Below are positions 34,068 through 42,399 of a DNA stretch of 64,000 nucleotides, one piece after another. The translations under genes and the position numbers were made by a program. Below the pieces are notes generated by a model that saw nothing but the letters and a program-made list of their open reading frames with translations, had not been told where the DNA came from and made no database searches. Within the stretch, counting starts at the first letter, position 1, and every line of letters begins with the position of its first letter. The DNA comes from Dehalococcoidia bacterium (GTDB lineage: Bacteria; Chloroflexota; Dehalococcoidia; UBA6926), in the NCBI GenBank assembly GCA_009841045.1, contig VXMO01000002.1, positions 1 to 64,000 of the forward strand, in the 5' to 3' direction.

Positions 34068-34721
34068 ATGTTGTTGAGCACGTACATCGGCTTGATTGTG
34101 CGGCCCGTTCACACGATTCAGCAGATTGTGGATGACCGTCCCCTCGGCTTGGGCCTTCTGACCCTGCTGATCGTGGCCATCGCCAACGGAATTGTGACAT
34201 TTGGCCTGGGAATTGATACGGCGACATTTGAAGAATTCGCAGATGAGGAAATCGACATTGGCATCGGATTCATCGTCATTGGGGCCCTCTTGTTCGTCGC
34301 TTTCGTTGCAATTGAACTAGGTTTCTTCTCCGTGATCGTGCATCTCATCTCGAAGCTGTTTGGCGGCGACGGGGCCTATACGGGGATGCTGGCCGGCTTG
34401 ATGATGCTCTCTATCCTGAGCCTGATTCCGCTCGTGCCGTCACTGCTAGATGTGTTGGCTACAGGCATTGGCGAGGCGGCCGAAGGCGAAACATCTCCCT
34501 TTGAAGCGATCAGTGCCATCGTCAGCCTCGTGGTGTTTATCTGGACCATCATCCTCGGCATCATCCTGATCCGGGAGAACTACCCGTTGACCACCGGGAT
34601 GGCTGCGCTGAGCGGCATCGCGTCGTTCTTTGCCGCGCTTGTTGTCGGCGTCATCCTGTTCATCCTGCTGATCATCGTCCTCATTGCCATCGTCCTGGGC
34701 CTGGGGATCGCTACAGGCTAG
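34068..34721 (+). CDS. Yip1-like integral membrane protein
   Basis: 217 residues with about five transmembrane helices and the N-terminal pattern of bacterial Yip1-domain proteins (RPVHTIQQIVDDRPLGLGLL before the first helix). An acidic outside loop (FEEFADEEIDIG) follows helix one; the last helix is extremely Ile/Leu-rich. Function in bacteria is unknown. The ATG at 34068 has AGGAGG 7 nt upstream and is preferred over the in-frame GTG at 34041. A second, diverged Yip1-like protein is encoded 99 bp downstream. Confidence 0.72.
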   Translation: MLLSTYIGLIVRPVHTIQQIVDDRPLGLGLLTLLIVAIANGIVTFGLGIDTATFEEFADEEIDIGIGFIVIGALLFVAFVAIELGFFSVIVHLISKLFGGDGAYTGMLAGLMMLSILSLIPLVPSLLDVLATGIGEAAEGETSPFEAISAIVSLVVFIWTIILGIILIRENYPLTTGMAALSGIASFFAALVVGVILFILLIIVLIAIVLGLGIATG

Positions 34722-34820
34722 TGTTGCAAATCTAAGGCCACTATCAATGAACGAGACTTGTGGGCGGCGCGACAGCGCTGCCCACGCTCTTTAAACTCGC
34801 CGCCCGCGTACTATGGATTG

Positions 34821-35462
34821 ATGTTTATTGATCCTTCCACGGGGGGTGATGCCCAGAGCGTGGGCGTGCCGGGGCCGCAGAAACGCAAGCGACCGGTAAC
34901 CTTCTATCTGCGCGGCATCGTGCGCACGCCCTCATACTCTTTCAGCGACATCGCCATCGACCAACCCATCTGGCGTGGGACCGCCATGTTGCTCGCGGGT
35001 TTGGCCGTGGCAGGCGCACTGTTCGGTCTTGGCGGCCTGATCCCCGACTACGAGGGTCTACAGGGCGCGACCATCGGTGTCGTGGGCTTCACCCTCGGTG
35101 GATACACGGCATTCCTGTCTTTGGTGGTATTGCTGCATCTCATCGGCAAGACGTTTGAGGGAGAGGCGAGCATTGCAGAGGAGCTTTCCGCGATGACCTT
35201 CGCCGCATTGTCCTTCTGGCTTCTCGTCCCTACAGCGTTGGCGTGGCTCGTTGCAGGCATCGCAGGACCGTGGATCCTGACGCTGGGAATCATCCTGACG
35301 TCACTAGCCGTGATCCGTCTCACCTATATCGCCATCCGCGAGGCAAATCGATTTGTCGGCACACAGGCCATCCTGACAATGTTGATGCTGCCGCTTGGAA
35401 TGGGGTTGCTGGCCATTGCCACCTTCTTCGTCTTTGCGTTCGGCACACTCATTCTTGAATAG
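34821..35462 (+). CDS. Second Yip1-like integral membrane protein
   Basis: 213 residues with the same layout as the gene before it: a cytoplasmic start (FYLRGIVRTPSYSFSDIAIDQP), then about five hydrophobic segments, with a conserved-looking LLHLIGKTFEGEASIAEELSAM loop in the middle. Similarity to the upstream protein is structural and weak at residue level, so they may be paralogues. No ribosome site precedes the ATG at 34821; instead TACTAT (34809-34814) ends 6 nt before it, suggesting leaderless transcription. The tatA gene follows after 53 bp. Confidence 0.68.
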   Translation: MFIDPSTGGDAQSVGVPGPQKRKRPVTFYLRGIVRTPSYSFSDIAIDQPIWRGTAMLLAGLAVAGALFGLGGLIPDYEGLQGATIGVVGFTLGGYTAFLSLVVLLHLIGKTFEGEASIAEELSAMTFAALSFWLLVPTALAWLVAGIAGPWILTLGIILTSLAVIRLTYIAIREANRFVGTQAILTMLMLPLGMGLLAIATFFVFAFGTLILE

Positions 35463-35515
35463 GGCCGCACTAGTAGACCCATCGCGTATACTGTGGGCAG
35501 AAACAGGGAGGCAGT

Positions 35516-35719
35516 ATGACGATTCCAAGCGGACTCGAATTGATTCTTATCCTGGCGATCATATTGTTGATATTTGGTGGCGCCAAACTTCCCGGCCTTG
35601 CGCGCTCAATGGGAAGCTCCATTCGTGAGTTCCGCAAGGGAGCGGAACTGGAAGAGAGCAAGCCCTCCGACGACGCCAAGGACAGCTCGGAATCAGATTC
35701 AACGACTGCTAAAACCTAA
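35516..35719 (+). CDS. tatA: Twin-arginine translocase subunit TatA/E
   Basis: 67 residues: a short N-terminal membrane helix (LELILILAIILLIFGGAKLP) followed by the amphipathic helix LARSMGSSIREFRKG and an acidic Ser/Asp-rich tail, the standard TatA plan including the FG at the hinge. TatA polymerises to form the protein-conducting element for folded proteins. GGGAGG precedes the ATG. It is convergent with tatC-tatB, an unusual split of the system into two facing transcripts separated by a terminator hairpin. Confidence 0.9.
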   Translation: MTIPSGLELILILAIILLIFGGAKLPGLARSMGSSIREFRKGAELEESKPSDDAKDSSESDSTTAKT

Positions 35720-35747
35720 AACTCTTAGGTCAATCAGGCAAACCGAG

Positions 35748-35771
35748 CGCCGCCATTGGGCGGCGTTCTTT
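35748..35771 (+). terminator. Terminator between tatA and tatC
   Basis: CGCCGCC (35748-35754), loop ATTG, GGCGGCG (35759-35765), then TTCTTT. A 7-bp all-GC stem plus T-rich tail sits 28 bp after tatA. It could also slow transcription arriving from the convergent tatB-tatC unit. Confidence 0.75.
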
Positions 35772-35819
35772 CATTCCCTAAATGCCTGCCCTGGTTCCGT
35801 CGTAAGCAGGAGAACCCGC

Positions 35820-36566
35820 TCACTCACTCCGCCTCCGCTGCCACGCCGCAAACCGTGCCATGAGCAGCCCAATCTCATAGAGCACCCATATCGGGATTCC
35901 CCAGATAACCATGTTGATGGGGTCGCCCGTGGGTGTGATGATTGCCGCGGCCACAAAAGAGAGCAGAATCGCTCCCTTGCGCTTTGTCCGCAGGCTCGCC
36001 GGATCGATGATGTCGATGCGCGCAAGCAGATACATGATGACCGGCAGCTCGAATAACAGGCCCATTGCGAAGATCAGCCAGACCGTCGTGCCGACTATGC
36101 TGTCGATGCGTATCTGCGGCTCAATATCCTCCCCGAGGAATTGAGGCAAGATCTGCATCATCACGGGAATGGGCACAAAAAACGCAAAGAGGATTCCCGC
36201 GGCAAACAGAACGCTCACTATCGGCAGCGCGATATAAACAAAGCGTTTCTCAGTGCCCGTCAGCGCGGGACGGACGAACATGATGGCCTGGAAGAGGATC
36301 ATAGGGAACGCGACGATGATTCCTCCCAGGAGAGCAATCTTCATGCGGACGCGCACGCCCTCAAGCACATCGATCTGCACCACTTCGATGTCGTCGGGGA
36401 ACGGTATCAACAGAACATCAATCAGGCGGTTACCGATGGCGAATGCGCCGATTGCGCCGATTCCAACCACGATGAACGTCCACATGAGCCGTGTCCGCAG
36501 TTCCCGCAGATGAGAGGATAGCGGCATCGTTGCGCCTGACACGCCCTCCGGCTCAGGGACTGTCAC
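35820..36566 (-). CDS. tatC: Twin-arginine translocase subunit TatC
   Basis: 248 residues with six transmembrane segments and the family start PLSSHLRELRTRLMW, which forms the signal-peptide receptor site; FAMGLLFELPVIMYLL is the conserved fifth-helix region. TatC recognises the twin-arginine signal and recruits TatA. The GTG start (36566) overlaps the stop of the TatB-like gene and has GGAGG upstream; an internal ATG 13 codons in would also leave the receptor motif intact. Tat export would serve cofactor-containing proteins of the envelope. Confidence 0.94.
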   Translation of the reverse strand: MTVPEPEGVSGATMPLSSHLRELRTRLMWTFIVVGIGAIGAFAIGNRLIDVLLIPFPDDIEVVQIDVLEGVRVRMKIALLGGIIVAFPMILFQAIMFVRPALTGTEKRFVYIALPIVSVLFAAGILFAFFVPIPVMMQILPQFLGEDIEPQIRIDSIVGTTVWLIFAMGLLFELPVIMYLLARIDIIDPASLRTKRKGAILLSFVAAAIITPTGDPINMVIWGIPIWVLYEIGLLMARFAAWQRRRSE

Positions 36567-36922
36567 CGTCCGTCCTCCGCCTCGCGCTCGCTGGCGGGTC
36601 GCTCACTCTCTTCAGATGGGGTCGTTTCCTCTGTGGATGACTCAGCCCGCCCCGAGTTCCGCCGTGGTTCAGACAGGTCAATGGGACGGCGGAGTCGCGA
36701 TTCAACCTCGCGGACGGACTCTCTGGCCGAGCGCAGCGGCTCCGTTTCCTCCCGAGCCTGCGTCTGCAAATCCTCCGTCATGGAGTTGATGGTGCGGCGA
36801 GCGCGGGCGATGAGCCTGCCAATCTCGCCCGCTATCTCCGCTGCCCGTGACGGCCCGACGATGATGATTGCGAGGCCGGCGAGAAAGAGAAGCTCAAGCC
36901 CCCCAATGTTCAGAAAGTCCAT
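36563..36922 (-). CDS. tatB: TatA/TatB-family protein, TatB-like
   Basis: 119 residues. N-terminal helix (LELLFLAGLAIIIVGPSRAAE), amphipathic helix (IGRLIARARRTINSMTEDL) and a long charged Glu/Arg/Ser tail, longer than TatA, which with its place directly before tatC suggests the TatB role. Here the hinge is GPSRA, as in TatB proteins, rather than the FG of TatA. No ribosome site is visible; a TACACT hexamer on the minus strand (36934-36929) ends 6 nt before the ATG, consistent with a leaderless start. Confidence 0.85.
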   Translation of the reverse strand: MDFLNIGGLELLFLAGLAIIIVGPSRAAEIAGEIGRLIARARRTINSMTEDLQTQAREETEPLRSARESVREVESRLRRPIDLSEPRRNSGRAESSTEETTPSEESERPASEREAEDGR

Positions 36923-37012
36923 ACGGAAAGTGTATCTGACGCGTGGAAACGCCCGTCGCTGTTATGATTGGCGGGTAGGGGCCGCTGACCTTTTGTCGTC
37001 GGAGGAGTATGG

Positions 37013-38536
37013 GTGGCTGAAGCGGACGAGCTGGTCTTAAGCCTTTTAGTTCTCTTGCCGTTCGTGGGCGGTCTGGCGCTTATTCTCGTTCCGGGCCGTC
37101 AGCCCAACACCATCCGCGGCATCGCCACAGCAGTTACCGGCGTCACGTTCGCGCTCTCCATCTATCTGACACTCCGTCACTATTTGAGCGCGCCGGCCGG
37201 GGCCGAGTTCTGGCCGCTGACCCGCGTCGAGTGGCTTCCGAGCCTCGGGATCGGATTCACGCTGGGTGTGGACGGCATCTCGGTGCTGATGGTGCTTTTG
37301 AACGGCGTTGTTGCCTTTGCTGGAACACTGGTCGCCTGGCGTCTTCCTGACAGAACCAAGGAATTCTTCGTCCTCTTCCTGCTCCTCATCGCGGGCGTCT
37401 ACGGCGTCTTTGTTGCCCTCGACCTCTTTTTCTTCTTCTTCTTCTACGAACTCGCCGTCATCCCCATGTACCTCTTGATCGGCGTGTGGGGCAGCTCGAC
37501 GGACTTCCGCTCCTACGTCCCGCCGCTGCTGTTCAGCCGCACCAAGGAATACAGCGCGATGAAGCTGACCATCATGCTCAGCCTAGGCAGCGTCCTTGTT
37601 TGGGTGGCGCTGATCGCGCTCTATATCTTCGCGGACAATCCGACATTCGACTTCCTCAGCCTGCGTGATAACGAGGAGTATTCACGCGAATTCCAATTGC
37701 TCTTCTTCCCGATTGTCGCAGTCGGATTCGGCGTGCTGGCGGGACTCTGGCCGTTCCATACATGGTCGCCGGACGGGCACGTTGCCGCGCCTACGTCCGT
37801 CAGCATGCTGCACGCCGGCGTGCTCATGAAGCTGGGCGCGTACGGCATACTCCGCATTGGAATGGATCTGTTCCCGGAGGGCGCGCAGGCGTGGATGCCC
37901 GTCCTGATCATCCTCGCGACGATCAATGTCGTCTATGGCGCGATTTCCGCCTTGGGTCAGCGCGATCTCAAGTATGTCATCGGCTATTCCAGCGTGAGCC
38001 ACATGGGCTACGTGATCATGGGCCTCGCGACGCTCGACCCGTTAGGCGTGAATGGCGCAGTTCTGCAGATGTTCTCCCACGGCGTCATGACTGCCCTCTT
38101 CTTCGTGCTTGTAGGCGCCGTCTACGACCGCGCGCATATCCGTGACATTGGCGTGCTCGAGGGACTGGCCAAGCGGATGGGCGGCACGGCGACGTTCTTC
38201 GCCATTGCTGGCTTAGCCTCGCTGGGGCTTCCGGGCCTCAGCGGATTCGTTGCGGAGTTGCTGGTATTCATCGGCGCGTTCAATACGTATCCGCTTGTCG
38301 GCGTGCTGGGCGTGTTTGCGGCAGCAGTAACGGCGGTCTACGTGCTGCGGCTGCTGGGCAAGGTGTTCTTCGGTCCAGTCAGCGAGCGTTGGCAAGGACT
38401 GACGGACGCGTCCCGTGTGGAACTCGCCGCCGGCGGACTGCTTATCGCATTCATCGTCGCGATAGGTCTCTGGCCGTTCCCGTGGATCGAGTTGATCGAT
38501 AGCGACGTGACGGCGCTGCTGGGGAGGATCGGGTGA
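37013..38536 (+). CDS. nuoM: NADH-quinone oxidoreductase (complex I) subunit M
   Basis: 507 residues, a Mrp-antiporter-like proton-pumping subunit. Features include FYELAVIPMYLLIGVWG, the lysine-bearing helices, WPFHTWSPDGHVAAPTSVSMLHAGVLMKLGAYG and YSSVSHMGYVIMGLA. The GTG at 37013 is preceded by GGAGGAG. A -10-like TATGAT lies at 36963-36968. It stands before the other nuo genes and is separated from nuoA by a 33-codon ORF and a strong promoter, unlike the usual placement between nuoL and nuoN, which are adjacent here downstream. Confidence 0.95.
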   Translation: MAEADELVLSLLVLLPFVGGLALILVPGRQPNTIRGIATAVTGVTFALSIYLTLRHYLSAPAGAEFWPLTRVEWLPSLGIGFTLGVDGISVLMVLLNGVVAFAGTLVAWRLPDRTKEFFVLFLLLIAGVYGVFVALDLFFFFFFYELAVIPMYLLIGVWGSSTDFRSYVPPLLFSRTKEYSAMKLTIMLSLGSVLVWVALIALYIFADNPTFDFLSLRDNEEYSREFQLLFFPIVAVGFGVLAGLWPFHTWSPDGHVAAPTSVSMLHAGVLMKLGAYGILRIGMDLFPEGAQAWMPVLIILATINVVYGAISALGQRDLKYVIGYSSVSHMGYVIMGLATLDPLGVNGAVLQMFSHGVMTALFFVLVGAVYDRAHIRDIGVLEGLAKRMGGTATFFAIAGLASLGLPGLSGFVAELLVFIGAFNTYPLVGVLGVFAAAVTAVYVLRLLGKVFFGPVSERWQGLTDASRVELAAGGLLIAFIVAIGLWPFPWIELIDSDVTALLGRIG

Positions 38537-38634
38537 CTCTGGTAATCGACATTGTCGCGTCGCTATTGGCCTCGATTGTCGGAATCATCCGCTCGGCTAT
38601 GGGAAACAAACAAGACCGTGGGGCAAGCGAATAG
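38533..38634 (+). CDS. Possible 33-residue membrane peptide coupled to nuoM
   Basis: A GTG overlapping the nuoM stop (GTGA) opens a 33-codon frame: a hydrophobic stretch (LVIDIVASLLASIVGIIRSAM) followed by a charged end (NKQDRGASE). A single short transmembrane helix with a polar tail is plausible as a small accessory subunit. There is no separate ribosome site; expression would rely on coupling. It may instead be a chance frame. Confidence 0.3.
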   Translation: MTLVIDIVASLLASIVGIIRSAMGNKQDRGASE

Positions 38635-38654
38635 TCACGCGAGTAAGAGTTTCG

Positions 38655-38684
38655 TTGACACTATGTTTGAGCGACACATAGACT
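38655..38684 (+). promoter_or_regulatory. Promoter of nuoA-N with inverted repeat in the spacer
   Basis: TTGACA (38655-38660, perfect -35) and TAGACT (38679-38684) are separated by 18 bp. CTATGT (38661-38666) and ACATAG (38676-38681) form an inverted repeat with 9-nt centre that abuts the -35 and overlaps the -10, an arrangement typical of a repressor operator. Transcription would start near 38691, just before the nuoA ribosome site. Confidence 0.6.
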
Positions 38685-38705
38685 GGCGAACAGGAGTGCA
38701 GGGGA

Positions 38706-39074
38706 ATGCCGGCTGAGTATGCGTTCAACTGGGCCGCTGTGGGAATTGCCGCTATTTTCGGCTTTGGCGGCGTTGCTTCTTTCTTTGTGATTTCGTGGAT
38801 TCTCGCGCCGCGCCGCGCCACAAGCCTGACCGGTATCGCGTATGAGTGCGGCATCCTGCCGACGGGCGAGGGCAATACCCGCTACAACGTTCGGTACTAC
38901 CTATTCGCCCTCTTCTTCCTTATCTTTGCAGTTGAGACCGTTTTCCTGTTCCCATGGGCGTTCGTCTTCCTTGATTTGCCCGCCGCCGCGTTCTATTCAA
39001 TGGTGATCTTTCTTGTTGTGTTGTTCTTTGGCCTGGTGTACGCATGGCGTAAGGGGGTGTTGTCCTGGCGATGA
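38706..39074 (+). CDS. nuoA: NADH-quinone oxidoreductase subunit A
   Basis: 122 residues, three transmembrane helices, with the conserved [32 protein letters not shown] block (quoted in part: [11 protein letters not shown]) between helices one and two that lines the quinone entry region with NuoD and NuoH. It overlaps nuoB by 4 bp. It is the first gene behind the nuo promoter at 38655, and AGGAGT lies about 10 nt before the ATG. Confidence 0.95.
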   Translation: MPAEYAFNWAAVGIAAIFGFGGVASFFVISWILAPRRATSLTGIAYECGILPTGEGNTRYNVRYYLFALFFLIFAVETVFLFPWAFVFLDLPAAAFYSMVIFLVVLFFGLVYAWRKGVLSWR

Positions 39075-39643
39075 ATATTGAACCCGCAGGCGGGCAGGGT
39101 GGCACGGGGCAAGGCCCTGTCATCTCCACACCGGAGTCCCGCATGGCGTTGCAGAATATCGCGGCGCATCAGAAAAGCGGCCTCTCAGGTGTGGTTACGC
39201 TCAAGACAGAAGAGTTGTTCGCGATGGCGCGGAAATCCTCCCTGTGGCCCCTCACCTTCGGGCTGGCCTGCTGCGCAATCGAGATGATCTCCGCCTACAT
39301 GCCCAAGCATGATTTCGACCGTTACGGCGTGGTCACGTGGCCGTCCCCGCGCCAATCCGACGTCATGATTGTGGCGGGAACGGTCGTCAAGAAGATGGCC
39401 GAGCCGATCAAGCTCCTCTACGAGCAGATGCCTGCTCCCAAATGGGTTATCGCGATGGGATCATGCGCCACGTGTGGTGGTCCCTATGTCCGCTCCTATT
39501 CCGTCGTGATGGGCGTGGATCAGATCATTCCCGTGGACGTGTACGTGCCGGGGTGTCCGCCGCGCCCGGAGGCGTTGCAGCACGGAATCCTTGAGCTCCA
39601 ACGCAAGATTCAGGACGAGCCCAAGCTCAAGAGGGGACTGTAA
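39071..39643 (+). CDS. nuoB: NADH-quinone oxidoreductase subunit B
   Basis: 190 residues holding the N2 iron-sulfur cluster, the last centre before quinone. The four ligands are visible in LACCAIEM (two adjacent Cys), GSCATCGG and [11 protein letters not shown]. An N-terminal extension of about 45 residues, rich in Gly/Gln/Ser, precedes the fold ([20 protein letters not shown]). The ATG overlaps the nuoA stop. nuoC follows with no gap. Confidence 0.96.
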   Translation: MNIEPAGGQGGTGQGPVISTPESRMALQNIAAHQKSGLSGVVTLKTEELFAMARKSSLWPLTFGLACCAIEMISAYMPKHDFDRYGVVTWPSPRQSDVMIVAGTVVKKMAEPIKLLYEQMPAPKWVIAMGSCATCGGPYVRSYSVVMGVDQIIPVDVYVPGCPPRPEALQHGILELQRKIQDEPKLKRGL

Positions 39644-40141
39644 GTGACGTCGGGAGACCGGCCTGAGGACTCCGCCCCGTCCTCACCAATTGAGGAGCGT
39701 GTGCGAGAGATTGCCGCCGACAACGCGCAGTCCGTCGAGTATTCGTTCGATGAACTTGAACTGCGCGTCTCCCGCGAGTCCATCGTTGACGTGTGTGCCG
39801 CGCTCAAGTCCGACCCGGACCTGGATTTCAACTATCTCCGCTGCCTTTCGGTCGTTGATTGGCAAGACGAACTGGAGGCGGTCTACCACCTCGCCTCGCT
39901 GAGCCATCCGCACAAACTGGTGGTCAAGACACGCGCGCCAATAGACGATCCCTGGATTCCGACGACGATCGGCGTCTGGAAGGGCGCGGACTGGCACGAA
40001 CGCGAGGGACACGACCTTTTCGGCCTGGAGTTTCGCGGCCACCCGGACCTCTCTCCGCTGATCCTCTATGAGGGATTCGAAGGTTTTCCGGGCCGCAAGA
40101 GCTATGAGATTCCGGAGCAGGTGACCTTCTATGGCGACTGA
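39644..40141 (+). CDS. nuoC: NADH-quinone oxidoreductase subunit C
   Basis: 165 residues. The C-terminal signature (WHEREGHDLFGLEFRGHPDL) and LRCLSVVDW identify the 30-kDa subunit, which connects the peripheral arm to NuoD. The GTG start directly follows the nuoB stop. It overlaps nuoD by 11 bp. NuoC and NuoD are separate proteins here, not fused as in enterobacteria. Confidence 0.94.
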   Translation: MTSGDRPEDSAPSSPIEERVREIAADNAQSVEYSFDELELRVSRESIVDVCAALKSDPDLDFNYLRCLSVVDWQDELEAVYHLASLSHPHKLVVKTRAPIDDPWIPTTIGVWKGADWHEREGHDLFGLEFRGHPDLSPLILYEGFEGFPGRKSYEIPEQVTFYGD

Positions 40142-41276
40142 TACCGGACTGTCGGCCAATATCGTGCGCGACCCCGTCACGGAACAGGCGGAGTTGAGCA
40201 TCAACATGGGGCCGCAGCATCCGGCCACGCACGGTGTTTTCCGCATGGTGCTCACACTTGACGGTGAGCGCGTGGTTGACGTCTACCCGCATATCGGATA
40301 TCTCCATCGCGGCTCCGAACGGCTGGCGGAAGGTGAGAATTTTCAGCAGATAACAACGCTGTTCGACCGCCTCGATTACGTCGCTAATTTCAACAATGAG
40401 TGGGTCTATGTCCGCGCGGTCGAGAAGGCCATGGGCGTGGAGGTGCCGGAGCGCGCCGACTACATCCGCCTGATCCTCTCCGAACTCAACCGCATCGCGA
40501 GCCATCTGCTCTTCTACGGCACGTATGGACTGGACACCGGCGCGATGAACCCCGTGATGATTGGATTTCGCGACCGCGAGCGAATTCAACAGATATTCGA
40601 GGGTGTTACCGGCGCGCGCATGATGCACAACTACTTCCGCATCGGGGGCGTCAAGGAAGACCTGCCGGACGGATTCGTCCCCGCTGTGCGCGCCCTGTTG
40701 GATCAGCTCAAGGTTGGATATGAAGAGGCACGGGGCACGCTCACGGAGAGCGAGATATTTATTGAACGCACCGCCGGCATCGGCGCGATACCACCGGAGG
40801 ATCTGCTTGACTACGGCGTGACGGGGCCTCTGCTGCGCGCTGGGGGCATAGACTACGACATTCGCAAGGCCGATCCTTACTCCGTCTACGAAGAGCTGGA
40901 TTTCCGTGTTCCGACGGGACAGACGGGGGACTGCTACGACCGCTATATGGTGCGGATGCTGGAGATCGAACAGTCGATTTCCATTGTTGCACAGGCACTG
41001 GACAGACTCCCGGACGGGCCGGTCATGGGCCGTGTGCCGCGCATCCTCCGCCCGCCGGAGGGTGATGTATACGTACACGGTGAGAACCCGCGCGGCGATC
41101 TGGGCGTCTATCTTGTTTCATCCGGCGGTACGGTCCAGCCCTATCGCCTGAAAATTCGCGGCCCGAGTTTCTGCAATCTCATGGCGCTGCCGGCCATGAT
41201 CCGCGGCTCCTACCTTGCTGACGCCACCGTCATTCTCGGCTCAATGGACATCGTTCTTGGTGAGGTGGATCGATGA
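40131..41276 (+). CDS. nuoD: NADH-quinone oxidoreductase subunit D
   Basis: 381 residues of the 49-kDa subunit, which forms the quinone-reduction chamber with NuoB. The conserved INMGPQHPATHGVFR loop carries the quinone-ligand His, and GYLHRGSE, NRIASHLLFYG and VYLVSSGGTVQPYRLKIRGPSF (part) all match. The ATG lies inside the end of nuoC, and the stop overlaps nuoH (ATGA). Like its relatives in group 4 hydrogenases it descends from the NiFe large subunit but lacks the metal cysteines. Confidence 0.96.
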   Translation: MATDTGLSANIVRDPVTEQAELSINMGPQHPATHGVFRMVLTLDGERVVDVYPHIGYLHRGSERLAEGENFQQITTLFDRLDYVANFNNEWVYVRAVEKAMGVEVPERADYIRLILSELNRIASHLLFYGTYGLDTGAMNPVMIGFRDRERIQQIFEGVTGARMMHNYFRIGGVKEDLPDGFVPAVRALLDQLKVGYEEARGTLTESEIFIERTAGIGAIPPEDLLDYGVTGPLLRAGGIDYDIRKADPYSVYEELDFRVPTGQTGDCYDRYMVRMLEIEQSISIVAQALDRLPDGPVMGRVPRILRPPEGDVYVHGENPRGDLGVYLVSSGGTVQPYRLKIRGPSFCNLMALPAMIRGSYLADATVILGSMDIVLGEVDR

Positions 41277-42397
41277 GTCTGCTTGATCTCATCACCATCG
41301 CCATCATTGTCTTTGTGCTGTTCAACGGCATCCTCACCGCCGTGCTCGGCGTGATCTGGGCGGAACGTAAGGCGCTCGCGCGGTTGCAGCAGCGTGTGGG
41401 CCCGTCACGCACCGGCCCGTCGGGCATCCTGCAGACGGCAGCGGACGCGATTAAGCTCATGCTTAAAGAGGACGTGCGTCCTGGCAGCGTCAACGTCGTT
41501 ATCTTTTACCTCGCGCCGCTGCTCATCTTCACGCCGATCTTCATGCTCTGGATGGTGCTGCCCTTCGGCCCCGACTGGGTGCTGAGCGACTTGGGCATTG
41601 GCCTCTTCTACATCGTTGCCATCCTCGGACTGTCCGTCGTTGGTCACGTTCTGGCCGGATGGGCGTCTAACAACAAGTACGCGCTGCTTGGTAGCGCGCG
41701 CAACGCCGCGCAGTTGATCAGCTATGAGCTGCCGCTTGTCTTTGCCGTGCTGGCCGTCGGGCTGCTGGCACAGACAGCCACGGATCGCCCCTTCAGCCTC
41801 GCCGGCATCGTCGAGGCGCAGGGCAGTGTGCCGTATCTGGTGATCATGCCGCTGGGCTTCATTCTTTTCCTTGTAGGCGCGTTGGCGGAAACAGCACGCA
41901 TCCCCTTTGATATTCCGCACGCAGAAGAGGAAATCGTCGGTGGGGCTTTCGTTGAGTACTCAGGCATCCGTTGGGGAGTGTTCTTCCTGACCGAATACGC
42001 GGGACTGGCGACGATGGCGTTCCTGGCGACAATCCTCTTCCTGGGTGGCTGGACGGGGCCGTTCTCTGATCAGGTCCCGATACTTCAACCCTTCTATCTG
42101 TTGGTCAAGATGGCTGCCATCATCCTCATCGTGTTCTGGATACGCGCGCCGCTGCCACGGCTTCGCATCGACCAACTCATGGCGTTCGCGTGGAAACTGG
42201 CAATTCCGGCGTCGCTCGTAAACCTCCTGGTCGTGGCGACCATCGTGTGGGTACAGCATCAGAACGGTTGGGAGCTGTGGGTGACAAGTGTGACAATCAG
42301 TGTTGTGAGCATTGTGCTGGCCGTGGCAACCGGCATCTTCATACAGCGGCGCAGAGAACAGAGACTTCGGCAATTCAGGCAAAGGTGGGCGCAATAG
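41273..42397 (+). CDS. nuoH: NADH-quinone oxidoreductase subunit H
   Basis: 374 residues with eight or nine transmembrane helices. Family motifs: WAERKALARLQQRVGPSRTGP, ADAIKLMLKEDV, GWASNNKYALLGSARNAAQLISYE (part) and the ETARIPFDIPHAEEEIVGGAFVEYSG loop (part). NuoH anchors the arm and lines the quinone channel. It overlaps nuoD and is followed 2 bp later by nuoI. The C-terminus ends in a short basic stretch (RRREQRLRQFRQRW). Confidence 0.96.
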   Translation: MSLLDLITIAIIVFVLFNGILTAVLGVIWAERKALARLQQRVGPSRTGPSGILQTAADAIKLMLKEDVRPGSVNVVIFYLAPLLIFTPIFMLWMVLPFGPDWVLSDLGIGLFYIVAILGLSVVGHVLAGWASNNKYALLGSARNAAQLISYELPLVFAVLAVGLLAQTATDRPFSLAGIVEAQGSVPYLVIMPLGFILFLVGALAETARIPFDIPHAEEEIVGGAFVEYSGIRWGVFFLTEYAGLATMAFLATILFLGGWTGPFSDQVPILQPFYLLVKMAAIILIVFWIRAPLPRLRIDQLMAFAWKLAIPASLVNLLVVATIVWVQHQNGWELWVTSVTISVVSIVLAVATGIFIQRRREQRLRQFRQRWAQ

Positions 42398-42399
42398 TC

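Noticed and set aside
36923..37012. A full promoter for nuoM around TATGAT (36963-36968)
   Set aside because: No -35 hexamer at acceptable spacing could be found, so only the -10-like element is mentioned with the gene.
42190..42399. A longer NuoI starting inside nuoH
   Set aside because: The upstream part is an out-of-frame reading of nuoH; the ATG at 42400 gives the normal NuoI N-terminus and 2-bp spacing.
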